NCBI GenBank assembly: GCA_963575745.1
Contig: CAUYUJ010012636.1
Location: 184,536-248,535, forward strand
From: Prorocentrum cordatum
Lineage: Eukaryota; Sar; Dinophyceae; Prorocentrales; Prorocentraceae
Length of the DNA stretch: 64,000 nucleotides
Direction: 5' to 3'
Below are positions 21,724-33,889 of this stretch, one piece after another. The notes below the pieces were generated by a model. The model ran no database searches and had not been told where the DNA came from. It saw only the letters and a program-made list of their open reading frames with translations. The position numbers and the translations under genes were made by a program. Positions within the stretch are counted from its first letter, which is position 1. The number at the start of each line of letters is the position of its first letter.

Positions 21724-22560
21724 CGTATGATCGGGCGTGGACTGAGCTGGCGCAGCGCAAGCCCGGCTCAGCCAGGTTGGGAAACACTGCGCTGCTGCTT
21801 TGTGGGGGGGGGGCTTCCAAACCCGGCGCAGCCAGGATGCAATACCACCTCCAGGGCCGCGTGCGTGCGGCTCCCAAACCGGGCTCAACCAAGATATCTG
21901 ACTTTGCGGGATCTGGCAGGATCCAGCGCTGCGGCTGAGCCCCGTTTGCGCTAAACCCCGTTACATGCCGGCTGATCAAGAAGAAGAAAAAACGCCGTAA
22001 ACATAAACTGTTGGCGCTCCGCGCGGATTCCGTTAGATCTGCGCTGGACCCCCCTTCCTGGCGCGCGGAGCGCGTCAGGGGCGGCGTTGGAGGCGCCGCT
22101 GGGGGGGCCCAGCGCGGATCCAAGGAGGAGGAGGGAGGAGGAGGAGAAGGAGGAGGTGGAGGAAGTGGAGGACGTGGAGGAGGAGGACCGTCCCATCCTC
22201 CCTTCTCCCCCGTTCTACTTATGGTAGTGGTGGTGGTGGTGAAAAATCGACCCATCATCCCTTCCTGCGCGCGAGAGGAGGGGGGGGGGAGGGCAAAAGA
22301 AGGGCAGTCATCGGCACGCAGGGGTGCAGCCAGGCTCGGGCAGGGGCAGCGGGCGGGGGCCCCCTGGTGCCAAGCCGTGCCGCCAGAGAGGGCCCACTCC
22401 CGCTGCCCCTCAAGACCATGCCATCCTCCATCCTTCCTGCCCTCCCTCCCCTCCCTCCCTCCCTCCCCTCCCTCCCTCCCTCCCCCCCTTCCCTTGCCCT
22501 CGGCCCTCGTCGCCTCGTCCCTCGACCCCTCCCTCCCCCGCCACACGCCGCCACTGTCGA
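21724..22560. other. Unique DNA with GGA and CCCT runs
   Basis: 21740-21900 contains three diverged CCCGGCTCAGCCA-type words. 22120-22190 is GGA-rich. 22420-22490 is (CCCT)n. No gene recognised. Confidence 0.5.
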
Positions 22561-22564
22561 AAGG

Positions 22565-22703
22565 ATGGCACGAGGGTAGATCTGGCGCCCGCGGCGGAGG
22601 CGCGTGCGCCTCTAAACGTCATGCCGATGAGGGAAAACGTCTCCGTCTTCCTGTCGTACGACCAGATGGCGTTGACACGATCCCTCCCCGTCACGGTCTC
22701 TCC
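22565..22703 (-). CDS. Candidate exon, unknown protein
   Basis: The minus frame reads DRVNAIWSYDRKTETF then SLIGMTF, high-quality coding composition with mostly GC-ending codons. Upstream on the minus strand is CACCTTCTGCCCCCTGGAG, a pyrimidine-rich acceptor-like tract ending in AG. The 3' limit is unclear because the frame stays open past 22620. Not recognised as a family. Confidence 0.4.
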
Positions 22704-23103
22704 AGGGGGCAGAAGGTGGGGGGGGCGAAAGCATGAGCCGACGAGGAACGAAGAGGAGGAACGAAGAGGAGAAACAGGAAACACGTCGGGCATGGTGGGG
22801 CCCAAGAAGGAGGAGCAAGGAGGGCCAAGATGAGCCGCTCGGAAGAGAGGAGGACGAGTTTAAGGAGTGCGAGGCTGACAAAAAGGAAGCGGAGGAACGA
22901 GGCGGTGCGATGAGGAGTAACGAATAGCAACAAGGAGGGAGGTGACACATGTACAAAAGCGCAAGCACGACCGCAAACACGTGCCACAGCAAATGGATGC
23001 CCACACGATCGCGCGCGCAACAACTCTAGATTCAGGCGCGCCCACAAAACAGATTGCACAGCATCCCCCCTCGTGGCCTCTTCGAGCCCGTTGGGCTGGT
23101 CAC

Positions 23104-23149
23104 GGGCAGGAACCCCAGCATTTGACCAAACTTGGCGATCTCGCGGAAC
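23104..23149 (-). CDS. Candidate 46-nt exon with good splice signals
   Basis: The peptide is FREIAKFGQMLGFLP. The acceptor on the minus strand is TTCTTGCTCCCCTTCC...GTCCTGACCAG|G, a textbook pyrimidine tract, and the donor is CTGCCC|GTGACC. Unknown product. Same strand as the neighbouring candidate exons. Confidence 0.45.
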
Positions 23150-23809
23150 CTGGTCAGGACAGCGGGGAAGGGGAGCAAGAAACGCACTGAGAGTGAGCGC
23201 GAAAAGCACGTGAGGTCGTATGGCACACCCGACTCTTCGCTGTACAATCCCTGAGGGCCCTCTTAACCCCAAAGTACAAGAGGCCCCACAATCCCACCCC
23301 TCGCCCTACCCTCAAACGAGGAAGGGAAGAGAAGGTCGGGGGGGAGAAGGTGAGATGGGGCAGATGGGGGGGAGGAGGGAGGGAGGAGGGGGGGAGAGGA
23401 GGGGGGGGAGGGGGGGGGGTAGGAGGGGGGAGGAGGGGGGATGGGGGGGGATTGGGGGAGGACGGGGGGAGGAGGCGGGGACAAGGGGGGGAGGGGCGTA
23501 GAAGGGAGGGAGGGCGGTGAAAGGGGCGTGGAACGGAGGGACGAGGCAGAGACGGAGGAGGGGGAGTAGGAGGAGGAGAACCGCAGCCTGAAGCCAAGAC
23601 GACTGGATGCATGAATGATGGAATGCGCGAACGGATGCATGACGGGCGGAAAAGAGAAGCGTCGATCAGAGACCAGGGAAGGGCAGGGAGGGATGAAGAC
23701 AGTTAGATAGCCCGCGGGAGCCCACGCCGCCTCCCCAGCAGCGACGGATCGTGCAATTGGATAAGACGCGGTCGTGCAAGGTCAAGCTGGTACTCAATGT
23801 GGTGCAATA
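23150..23809. repeat. G-rich polypurine tract and unique DNA
   Basis: 23300-23580 is GGGGGA/GGAGG polypurine with runs of up to nine G on the plus strand. The remainder holds no recognised gene. Confidence 0.6.
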
Positions 23810-24190
<381 letters not shown>

Positions 24191-24399
24191 ATAGCAGCGC
24201 GCTTGTATACCAGTGTTTTTCCTAAGCATTCCCAGACGCCACCGGCGCGAATCGTGACGTTGCCGGCCCCCACCCCCCCACTCCCACAGTAACGACCGTT
24301 ATCGCCGAAGGATCAAAAATGGTCTCCTTCCTGGGACCCCCCCCTTAGCACCCCACACTACGTAACTGGAGTCAACAATATAGCGGCGGCGGCGGCACT

Positions 24400-25740
24400 C
24401 AGGACCTCCATGGGTCAACAGCCACTGGGTCAAAGCCATGAATTCCGACTTATTGACCGCCTGGGCCTTCCCGGGAAGGTCGCCGCCCTTGCCCGCGAGA
24501 TCTCACAGGGAACCTTGTGCCCGGGTGGCGGCCGCGGCGGAAGCCAGGTGGACATATCCCCATCCACACCGACGGATGCGAGGGTCGCTGCTGCAGGATC
24601 CCCGGTCCCGCCGCCCTCCGAAGCGCGCGTTTCGGTTGCCCCATGCGGCTTGAACCCCGCTCGGTCCCCAGCTCGGCAACCACCTGCTTGGCCGTTGCCC
24701 GAGCTACTGCGGCGACAGAGCGGCCCCGAGCGAGGGGGAGGGCGGGCGCCACCACCGCCGAGGCGTCGGAGAGGTCCAGGCCCATCCGAGAGGCCTCTCG
24801 GCAGAGCTGGCCAGCAGCAGCGGGGGGGGGGGGCCTCGAAAACCTGCAGGGCCGTGCCCTCGGTCCTCCTGCCCACGCCCTCGGCCCGCTGCTCGACCAC
24901 TACTCTTGGGAAAGACCTCTTCTTGCGAAGCTTGCAGCGCATCGCATAGGACTGCACGTGCATACTTGACCGCGCTGCCTTCGCGTGCGAGGAGAGATCC
25001 GCTCGGCTGCATGGGTTCCGAGATGCCCCCCCCCGTGAGACGAGGCGTCAGATGCATGGCGAGCGAGAGTCCAAGTACGCGGTCTGGGCACTGCAGCTTG
25101 AGGGCAAAGGACAGGGAGGTGATGGGGCCGAGAGAATCGCAAAAATTAACGCGAAATCCCGAAGCGCTCTTCCTCTGCCGAGGCCCATGGCATCCGAGGC
25201 CACGTCGAAGAACGACCTGCCTAGCGCGCGCTGGAGCGCCGACCTGCCTCGCCACGCCTCGCCCCAGTGTCCAGCTTTCTGCGAGCACCACTGGAGCCGC
25301 GGGGCTCTTACTGAGTATCGTTTAACCGATCCCCATCCCCAGCGGCGTGGCCTGGGCCCCACTGGCCGAGTTACTCCCCTAGATGGGGAGATAGGTCGTT
25401 CCCTTCGGGTTTCGAGGGGCGTATCCCCAACTGGGGTGGCAATTTGGTGGGGGGTTGAACGATACTGACTTACGGAGCTGGCACCAGAGGCGCATAGGCC
25501 AGGGGAGGAAGGCCACGCCTCGTCCCCCCCCCGTCGAGCGTGGGGAACATCCGCTCCAGCGCAGAGGGAGCCACTGCCAGGGCCAGGCGACGGCCGATTC
25601 ACAGGCCGCGACAAGGGCCAGAAGCTCCGATCGCAACGCGGATGGACAGACTCGAAGGTTGGAAGGCCCCGGGCTGTCCATGCCCCTCCCCGTGGCAGTT
25701 CTGGCGCCGCTCCGAGAGACGCCTAGGTCTTCAATCGACA
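24400..25740 (-). pseudogene. Degenerate reverse-transcriptase remnant
   Basis: Fragments in several minus frames resemble a LINE RT palm and beyond: LGRSFFDVASDAMGLGRG, VLGLSLAMHLTPRLTGGGIS, VKYARAVLCDALQ and SRMGLDLSDASAVV. The order fits motif A, then the helix and pocket, then the post-catalytic region. No intact XXDD motif could be read, and the frame changes at least three times. The assignment rests on pattern recall and is weak; upstream minus-strand sequence to 26280 may belong to the same dead element. Confidence 0.3.
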
Positions 25741-26555
25741 ACAGATCCCGCTCCGCCTTGGCATCAGCAAGGTGGCGTTTCTCCCGAAGCGCAGCAAATC
25801 GCTCGAGGCTGGCCTCTCCCGTTCAGCGAGGCTTCCGCAAGGTCCGTTTCTTCTGCATGAGGCTGGCGAGGTTGGAGCTGACCGAATGTGAAATGTCCAC
25901 TTCCATGACTGGCAGCTCGCTCTCCCGTGTCCAGCTGATGACGCGTGACGGAGGCTGTGAGGCACTGCGCATGACCCAGGAGGTGAATTGTGTGAGCTGG
26001 TGGTGGGCCGAACTTACCCACGACCGGGCCGATCGCCACTCTGAGACCCTCGAGAGGATGTCTGTTCCAGGTGGCCGTGTCCAGGAGCGCCTGTTGCCAC
26101 TGGCTTCTCACCGCCTCGCTCATGGTCAAAAACAGATGAGACGCCACGTGGGATGTCTGTGGCAATTGTCTTGAGGAGCCGTAGCGCCTCGCGTCCAGTG
26201 GCTGTGCGGCGGCACCTCCTGTCGTAGCCTCTGGGTCGACGCACGCCGAGGCTGTAGTACACCAGCCCGCGGAGCCATCCATCGCCTAGACCATGGAGGG
26301 AGTTGCTCGATGTCGTGGGAGCTCCGTATCCTTCGGCAGCCTACTGCAACAATATCTGCCGGCCTGATCCTGAGGACTCTGGTTTGCCGCCACCATGTAA
26401 GCTGACCAGGCGGAGGCTCTCCTCGGCGGCGCCTTGGACGCTGATGGATTCGAGGATGTCTCTGGCGGGTTCCGTCCAGCCTGGCGCCTCGATTTACGGC
26501 ATCTGGTTCACCGTCTCCAAGGTGGCCTGGCGCTCCGCCGGCCCCATCTACTTGG
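25741..26555. other. Unique DNA, open frames on both strands
   Basis: A minus frame at 25764-26282 and a plus frame at 25455-26174 both stay open. Neither shows a domain I recognise. It may be the 5' part of the dead element at 24400-25740. Confidence 0.35.
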
Positions 26556-27248
26556 GCAAACGAGGAGGAGAAGGAGGAGAGGGAGGCGGAGGAGGAGGAG
26601 GAGGAGGAGGAGGAGGAGGAGGAGGAGGAGGAGGAGGAGGAGGAGGAGGGGGAGGGGGAAGAGGAAGGGTGGGAGGAGGAGGGAACAGTTTCCTTCTTGC
26701 GCTCACCGCCTGCACTGCTCTACGAATTACATACTAATTCATCCATGCTGGGAGCCACAGCCCGCCACCGTGGCCGCCGATGTCGACCCTGGGCCCGTGG
26801 GCTGGACCTGCCATGGGTGATACCCTTGGGATTGGCTGTTCCCGCCGAGGACTCGCGGGTCTATGGGTCCCACCCCTTGCTGCGTCCAGCGCTGGACACG
26901 TTCCACATCGCAGGGAGGTCTGACTGGACGGATGGAGGGGGGAGAGAAAAAGGGAGGGGATCGGAGGGATGGGAGGGGAGGAGAGGGAATGGGCGGAGAG
27001 CGGATGGAGGGGGGGGGAGGGCGGGGAAGGCGGGGAAGGCGAAAGCTGGAAGCGGACGAGAGAGGGTGGTACTGTAGAGGAGGAGACAGGATAGTGCCAG
27101 GGGCCGGGGGGGGGAGGGATGCTAGCGTCAGGGGGCAAGGGGAAGTTTGAAATTGGAGAGGGAGCCCCAAAAAGTGACAAGGACCCGAGGCGCGGCCGCA
27201 GGGTCAGCGGCCGGCGGCTCGCGGGGCCCGCGCGGCGGGGGAACTCAC
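26556..27248. repeat. GGA array and purine-rich DNA
   Basis: (GGA)n at 26562-26660, then unique DNA, then a GGGA/GGCGGA purine-rich stretch at 26935-27070. No gene recognised. Confidence 0.6.
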
Positions 27249-27302
27249 TGAAGATGGAAAAAAAGAACATGGCCAGCGTGGTCACGAACAGCAGGGAGTA
27301 AC
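27249..27302 (-). CDS. Candidate 54-nt exon: transmembrane helix
   Basis: The peptide YSLLFVTTLAMFFFSIFS is a strong hydrophobic helix. The donor on the minus strand is ATCTTCA|GTGAGTT, canonical. The acceptor GGGGGAG|G is weak in pyrimidines. It lies 24 bp from the TIR element at 27326-27496. Product unidentified. Confidence 0.4.
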
Positions 27303-27325
27303 CTCCCCCTCTGCCGCTATCTCTG

Positions 27326-27496
27326 GAGGCCTCCCGGGCAGGGGCCGCGTGGGCGGGGTCGGAGGACCGCGTGGCATCGCCGATGCATCGCCCATGCAGA
27401 AAATCGGGCTCCACATCGAGCCGCCTCGCCGATGCATCGGCGCTGCGGCGCGATCCTCCGACCCCGCCTGCGCGGATCTCCTGTCTGGGAGGCCCG
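27326..27496. mobile_element. TIR element family 3, copy 1
   Basis: Inverted termini of about 40 bp (GGCCTCCCGGGCAGG... / GGCCTCCCAGACAGG..., both reaching GCGGGGTCGGAGGA). The core has GATGCATCGG words and CCACATCGAGCCGC, shared with 44705-44918. No coding capacity. Confidence 0.75.
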
Positions 27497-28860
27497 GGGC
27501 ACGCGCCGCCCCGCCCGGGCCAGCGAAGCGACCGCCGCCGACGCGGAGGTCCGGCCGCAGAACCAGTCCGCGGACGCGCTGCCCCGGGTCCCATCCCTGC
27601 CCTGCGGTCTGGGCACGCCTGAGCCAGATCGAATCACGAAAATCGGGTCGGATCGGGAACGCATCGGAGCGCCAACGAATCGAATCGAAATCAGCTCACC
27701 GCGACCGGCTCCAGCTGGTGAGCCGAACCAAGTTGAACCAGGACGAGAATGATGTCATGATAGGATTGGCTCCAGGTACGCCGCAGGAATTCCAACATAT
27801 CTGGCGGCCCTCGTTTCTGCAGCCCCTGTGGAACATCAAGCCACCTAAGAAATCCTGGAAATCGTGAAACGTATCATTCTCATGACCTCTGGGGAAACCA
27901 AAAGGTACCGATACCGCTACTCCCTGGACCTCTCCTGGGGTGCGTTCTGAGCAGAATCTCGAGGCGAATCCAGTGGTGGCGACGACGGACTCCCATGAGA
28001 CCGAAAAAAGAGAAAACGGGGAAGGAAGGGTAGCGGTATGGGTACGTACCTTTCCTCCTCCGAACCTCTTGCTCCTCCGATGAACAAAATCCAATCAAAA
28101 TCGCGGCCCCAGCCGGCGAATCGAACCGGATCGTCGGCGGCCATGCCGGGCTGCACCTGGCCGTACCGACGGAGAGCCCGCCAGCCGCGACCAGCACCCT
28201 CCGAGCGCCTGCGTCGGCGTCGATCCGCTCGCCGCCGCGTCCCTCGCCGCCGCCGAGAGCGACGGGGGTGCTGCCGAAGCTGCAGAAAAAGCGGTCGGAG
28301 GTGGTGCGGCAGTGGGCGCTGCACAGCACCCCCGCCGAGCCGCGGATGTGGAGCAGCCGGGGCAGGATACCTCGAGGCTCGTGGCGTTCCCGGAGCAGGG
28401 GCCAGCCAGCCACGACTTGGGGAGCTGCGTTTCCTTGGCCCCCTGTGGGAAACCATCGTATCGACGATCTCTCGACGGGGGTGCCGGAACCGATGGGTCC
28501 CCCAGGGGGGGTCATGACCACAGCTTCCCCAATTGTGGCCAGTCTCAGACGAGGCTGCATGCCGAGTCCCTGGTTGAGCGGCCCACGAGGCAGCTGGTCT
28601 CACAGCTGCAGGCCGATCGGGGCCGCACTGCAGCGGGTGCGCGAGCTGGCCAGCTCCATGGCGGCAACTCGGGCAAAGCAGCTGGAGCTGAGGAAGCCAG
28701 AAAATACCGACACCATTACTACACAGCCTTGAGGTGCGTTCTGCCAAAAATCTCGTGGCGACTGGGGCTCTCCACGACGAGGAGCGGTATCGGTACATTT
28801 CCGTCTCCTAGAGGATATAAGCGTCACAGAAGCACACTATGCCCGACAAGGTGCGGCGTT
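27497..28860. other. Unique DNA with GTACCGATACCGCT inverted words
   Basis: GTACCGATACCGCTAC at about 27904 recurs inverted at about 28033 and 28786, and GGTGCGTTCTG..AAATCTCG recurs at 27940 and 28733, suggesting small TIR elements. A plus frame ending at 27867 (GLAPGTPQEFQHIWRPSF) and a minus frame near 28340-28200 (LLHIRGSAGVLCSAHC, FFCSFGSTPVAL) look protein-like but have no supported splice sites. Confidence 0.35.
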
Positions 28861-29084
28861 GTGGTCTCGGGGCTGCGAGGCCTCCTGGCCAGGCCTCAAC
28901 CCCCTCGATGCGCTGCGCCGCTGGGCAGCAGTTGGCCGGACCGTACCAGCGGGCGCGGGAACCGCCACCGAGGAGCGCGTTTCGTTATTGTCGGCGATAA
29001 CAGGCGTTATGGGGGGAGGGGTCGGGAGGGGGGATAACGTGACGCCCCCACCCCCGCCGTGCGGTTCCGGCGCCACCACAGCGT

Positions 29085-29092
29085 CTGCGCGC

Positions 29093-29139
<47 letters not shown>

Positions 29140-29140
29140 A

Positions 29141-29202
<62 letters not shown>

Positions 29203-29449
29203 TACGACGAAAACGACGACGAGTAACCACGACGACGTCGACGAACGACGAGCGACGAGCGACAAGCGACAAGCGACGACGACGACGACGACGACGAACA
29301 ACTTCGACGACGACGACGACGACGAGCGACGAGCGACGAGCCACGAGCCACGAGCGACGACGACGACGACGACGACGACGACTACACCGACGACGACGAC
29401 AACGACGACGACGACGACGACCGCGACGAAGACGACGACGACGACGACC

Positions 29450-29498
<49 letters not shown>

Positions 29499-29935
29499 CG
29501 ATGACGACGAAGAGCGATGCCTCCGAAGGTCTCCGGTTTCCCGAAGCCTCCAGAGGCCTCCTGAGGCCGCTGGACGCCCCAAGAGGCCGTCTGGAGGTCA
29601 GCCGAAGGCCTCCAGAGGCCCTCGAAAGCATCCGAAGGCACCGACGCGCGACCGCGAGCTATAACGAGCGACGGCAACGGCGACGACGGCGACGACGAAG
29701 ATGACGAAGACAACGACGAGGAGCGACGACGATGTTGACGACGACGACGACGACCGACAACGAGGAGCGACAACGACGACGAAGATGATGACGACGACGA
29801 GCAACGACTAGCGACGACAACGACGACGTCGACGACGACGACGACGACGACGACGACCGCGACGACTACGACGGCGACGGCGACGATGATGACGACGACG
29901 ACAACGACGACGACGACCGACAACGAAGAGCGACG
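29085..29935. repeat. ACG trinucleotide array
   Basis: (GAC)n / (ACG)n in blocks, with a non-repeat island at 29510-29650 (CCTCCAGAGGCC words). Long poly-Thr, poly-Val and poly-Arg frames are artefacts. Confidence 0.95.
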
Positions 29936-30057
29936 AGGAGCTGTGGCGAGCACATGGCTGCGAAGGCGTCGTCGCCTCCACGTGGCGTGTAAGAAAATGC
30001 TTCTTACCTCCCTCCTCCATCCTCGTCATCGTCGTCGCTCTTCGTTGTCGGTCGTCG

Positions 30058-30232
30058 TCGTGGATCCATATGCAGATCCGTATGCGGATCCCTATGCAGA
30101 TCCCTATGCGAATCTCCTTAAGGATCCCTGAGAATCCCAATGCGGATCCCTATGCGGATCCCTGTGCGGATTTCTGTGCGGATGCCTAGGCGCATCCCTT
30201 TTCGCGTTCCTATGCGGATGCCTGTGCGCACG
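30058..30232. repeat. 12-bp minisatellite GATCCCTATGCG
   Basis: About 14 head-to-tail units of GATCCSTATGCG with increasing divergence to the right. Many BamHI-type GGATCC sites result. Confidence 0.9.
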
Positions 30233-32393
30233 GCGGCAGTGCCAGGGGCGCCCTGGGGGGCAGAGCGTTACGTTGTAGGGTGGGAGGGCCATAACACGCG
30301 TTATGGCCCAAGCAGTAAAGCACCAGGCTCTGGGTACACGGCCACCTGCCCGACGCAGCGTCGACTCCAGCGGGCTCTGCACGTCGGATCGATGCCTCGA
30401 GCTCGAGGCGGCGCTGGGCTGCTGTGCGAGGAGCTCCCCTGCATGCAGCGTCGATTCGATCGGGCGCTGCACGTCGGAAAAATTGGCTTGAGGACGAGAC
30501 CCAGACATCCGGCTGCCCCATGCTTTCCGATGCGTGGGCCCCGGAGGTCTGGGCCACTTCCCATAGGGCCAGCTCTTCGTCCCGAACCGCCTCTTGACGG
30601 TCGAGAGGCCCGACGAGGGCCTCCAAAAGCCGAACACGGCCCAAAACCGGCCGCCCCGTGTTATTCGATGCGTCGGATCGCTCGAGACGTGCCACGGCAC
30701 TTCCAAATGTTCTGCCCAGGGAGCCCCGCGTGCGTCGACGCCGCGGAGATCACCGTGGAGGGCTAGCAGCTGAGTGCCTGCTCTGGCAGGTGCGGCGGTC
30801 CGGTCGGCTGGCGTGGTCCACATGGTCACCTCTTCCTCCTCCTCCTCCTCCTCCTCCTCCTCCTCCTCCGCCTGCTCGACAACCTGCTCCCCCTCCTCCG
30901 TCCTCCCTCGTCCCGCCGCCCCCTCCTGCCTCCTCCACTTCCTCGAAGGATCCGTGTTGGCCCCTCCTGGGCTCCGCTCTGGCCAGGAATTCGAACGAGA
31001 TCCAGCTGTGGCAGCGAGAAGCCTCCCCGAGCCCGAACACGAACGTAAAACATTGACCAACGACCCTTTTTTTGAGCCTCAATCCCGCAACTTCTCACAA
31101 ACCCCCTCACTTGCGGGCTTTGGGCACCATCACCAACACAGGGGTAACCTCCACCCGGGCAAGAGGATCTTCGATGTTGGTGCTGGTGGTCGTCATTCGG
31201 CAACCTAGAAAGCTCGAGCATAACCACCATCATGGAGATGGGAATCATCTTCACTCGGTGGAGGCACACCGCCGACATTAACGTTGGTGCCTGCTTCTAG
31301 GCCGCCAACTCCTGCTATCTCCTCGTCCGCCTCCTCCTCGGCCCGATCGACCGCTGCTGGTGAAGGGGTTCAGGGTCACGCCCTCCGAGATGACAAACAT
31401 AACGTCGTCCAGAACCGAGCGCTCGGAACCAAGCCTTCGCCCTCCAGTATAGCACTACTACATGGGAGACGGGGGGGAGGAGGAGGAAAGAAATTGAGCA
31501 GGGACCGACCATCCCGTCATTATCATCGGCCTACCACGAAGCGTTATTAAAACGTCCGAACGCTTGAATCACAAAATGATTATTTTAGAACATAGGACCG
31601 ACAATTGAAACAATACTGCCTCAACCAAAAACGGCCTAAAAACATCTCGTGCAGACCACTGGAAAAAAGCTTAGAATATCCGTTCGTGGGCCTAAAATGC
31701 AAGTCAGACCGCTACGCCACAGCTTGAAACGAATGAGAGAGGTAGCAACGCATGAGAGATCTGCTTGGGCACGACGGAGAGATATCAAGCCAGATTCAAG
31801 GGCTATCAGGCTAGGTTGAGCCAGTGAGTCAACGACTGAGACCGACTATCCTAACAAACTATCGTATATGAAGTGTTGGTCCGGATCTATCGCCCCTCCC
31901 ACTACCTCCCCCCTGCGCATTCTCTGCAATCCGCATGACTGCCTGGGTCTCCGCATGGCTTCTTAGCTACCCGGGCTATCTGTATGGCTTCCAGGCAGAC
32001 GCAGTACTGCACTTACTTTCTGCGGCCTCTCCTCTCACTCCCTCATTCCCCTCCTCGCACCCCGTCTCCTAAGTACGTACCCTTGGACCCTAGATGAAGG
32101 TGCATGCCCCTAGAAGCGCGTTGTCTCTGACCTTTGGGGAAGCCCTCTTACTCAGATGCGCACATCATGTACCCATTGTGGCCATCTTTCTGCACGGCGA
32201 TCTACACCGTGGACATCCTATTCGCTAGCTATTCGCAGCTCAGCAACAACAGTGGATCAAATTTCCCGACGCAAATCAGCAGGCTGCTAGGGTAGGAAGA
32301 CCACCAATAGTCATTTGGGAAGAGATCCTGAAAACCTGAGACAAACACGTGTCGTCCACTATAATGGTACTTCCCTTTCTGAGATACGCTCGC
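30233..32393. other. Unique DNA with small repeats, no gene established
   Basis: 30286-30309 is a perfect 10-bp inverted repeat (GGGCCATAAC, 4-nt centre). Two copies of a roughly 40-bp word (CAGCGTCGA...CTGCACGTCGGA) lie at 30355 and 30438. 30831-30870 is (CCT)n. A minus frame near 31050-30930 (CHSWISFEFLARAEPRRGQ) may be coding. 31070-32390 has ordinary composition and nothing I recognise. Confidence 0.4.
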
Positions 32394-32462
32394 CTTCGCG
32401 GCGCAGATCACAGCATATTTGGCCAGGTCCACGTAGACGTAGACGCTCACAGCCATCTCAAT
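32394..32462 (-). CDS. Candidate 69-nt exon, GC donor
   Basis: The peptide EMAVSVYVYVDLAKYAVICA then AK has GC-rich third positions. The acceptor on the minus strand is a CT repeat ending CTCTCAAG|AT; the donor is GCGAAG|GCGAGC, a GC-type donor. Dinoflagellate introns often use GC donors. Product unknown; it may be the next exon after the frame at 32528-33889. Confidence 0.45.
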
Positions 32463-32527
32463 CTTGAGAGCGAGAGAGAGAGAGAGAGGAAACAACAACA
32501 ACAACAACAAAAAAACCTGGCGACGCG

Positions 32528-33889
32528 CTACGCACAAACATTCCTGTTCCAAAGAGCAGAGGGCATTGCGCCGAAGCCCAGCGAACATTGCGCCGCCGCC
32601 ACCCTGTTCGCGTCCCCGCCCTCGGCCGCGCGCCAGAGCTCTGCGCAGAACCACGCAGAATCCGCTGGGATCTCGCGCGCTGCCGGGCGGGCCCCCAGCG
32701 GGCTGTGCTCGCGAAAATACTTGGACATCGCCAGGGGGGCGATAGCCGAAGTCTCCACCCCCAGAGCGCGGGCGAGGCTCGCCTTCAGCATCGACCGAAA
32801 CTCGGGCCCGTGCTGCGCCCGCGCCCGCTGCCATCCCCCGTGGCGCGCGATGCCGCGCGCCGAGGCCCCGGCAGCCCCTCCTTCGGCGGCAGGTCGTTGT
32901 GCGCGCCCGGCAGCGGATGCGCCGACGTCCGCGACGGCGCAGATTGCAGGAGGGATCCCATCGGGCACAGCAGCGCCAGATCCAAAGTGGACTCTGGGGC
33001 ACTGCTCGTGCGAGGCGCCCCCCCGGATGTCCTCCACGGCGAAGCCGCCGACCCCGTCGGGTCTGCCCAGCCCTGGGGGGCGCAGGGAGCGGCAGGGGAG
33101 CTGGGGGTGGCGGGAGCGGGAGCTGCGCGCCCCCAGGCCTGCCCTCGGCCACGGGCCGCGGCTCCAGCCGAAGCAGGCGAGGCTGCGCGGCTGCGGGCCC
33201 GCTGGGGCGCCGGAGGAGGCTGGGCGAGCATGGCCTGGAGGTCGTCCTGGAGGATGCCCGCCCGCGCCGCCTCGTCGGCGCACAACTGCGGCGCCTCGAG
33301 GCGGGCGCCGCGGGCGTCGGCACGAGCCCCTGAGGAGGGAAGCCACCGTCTGGGCCGGATGCGCAGCCAGCAGACGTTGAACCTCCAACTGGACCTCCGC
33401 TGGTGACATCGGCGTTCCCCCGCCCAGAGCAGCGGCGATGGCTCCCCCCGCCCGAGGGCGGGCCGTGGCGGTCCAGGGTTTCGGCAGAGCCCCGAGGCGA
33501 CCTCGCGCGGGAGGCACCGCCGGCGGCGGCGAGGAGCGCACAGGAAAGAGAGGGTAGCCGTCGGCGTCGCCGTACCCGTCTGGGTCGTCCGCCTTGAAGT
33601 CGTCCCCTGACTGATGCGGGCTGGCCCTCTCGGCGCCTGGAGCTGCCTCGTCCCCTTCGGCGGCCGTGGCACCGTGGATGGCTGAGTAACCCTCGCGAGG
33701 GGAGACCAGGTTCGGCCAAAGCGGGCGGCGGCGGGCGGACCTAGGGGGTACCAACCCTTCGCTGTCCTCCTCGGATCGAGAGTGGGGAGCCTCGAGATCC
33801 AGCTCCGAGACCTCCAAATCGACCACCACCACGGGGTCGGTGGTGCTCAGCGGGCGAGATGCCGAGCAGGGCAATGGCAAGTTGGCCAC
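32528..33889 (-). CDS. Unidentified open frame, possibly gag-like or large exon
   Basis: A 453-codon minus frame. N-terminal part: acidic and Ser-rich (DLEVSELDLEAPHSRSEEDS). Middle: SPAEVQLEVQRLLAAHPAQT then VASLLRG, a plausible helical segment. The centre (about residues 180-310) is Arg/Gly/Pro-rich and may be out of frame. C-terminal part: FRSMLKASLARALGVETSAI, KYFREHSPLGARPAAREI and AWFCAELWRAAEGGD look like ordered protein. No zinc knuckle, protease or other signature was seen. It could be a gag-like ORF of a degraded retroelement or part of a host gene. Confidence 0.35.
   Translation of the reverse strand: MANLPLPCSASRPLSTTDPVVVVDLEVSELDLEAPHSRSEEDSEGLVPPRSARRRPLWPNLVSPREGYSAIHGATAAEGDEAAPGAERASPHQSGDDFKADDPDGYGDADGYPLFPVRSSPPPAVPPARGRLGALPKPWTATARPRAGGAIAAALGGGTPMSPAEVQLEVQRLLAAHPAQTVASLLRGSCRRPRRPPRGAAVVRRRGGAGGHPPGRPPGHARPASSGAPAGPQPRSLACFGWSRGPWPRAGLGARSSRSRHPQLPCRSLRPPGLGRPDGVGGFAVEDIRGGASHEQCPRVHFGSGAAVPDGIPPAICAVADVGASAAGRAQRPAAEGGAAGASARGIARHGGWQRARAQHGPEFRSMLKASLARALGVETSAIAPLAMSKYFREHSPLGARPAAREIPADSAWFCAELWRAAEGGDANRVAAAQCSLGFGAMPSALWNRNVCA

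Noticed and set aside
28985-29953. 322-codon minus frame rich in Arg/Val/Ser
   Set aside because: Reads through the (ACG)n array.
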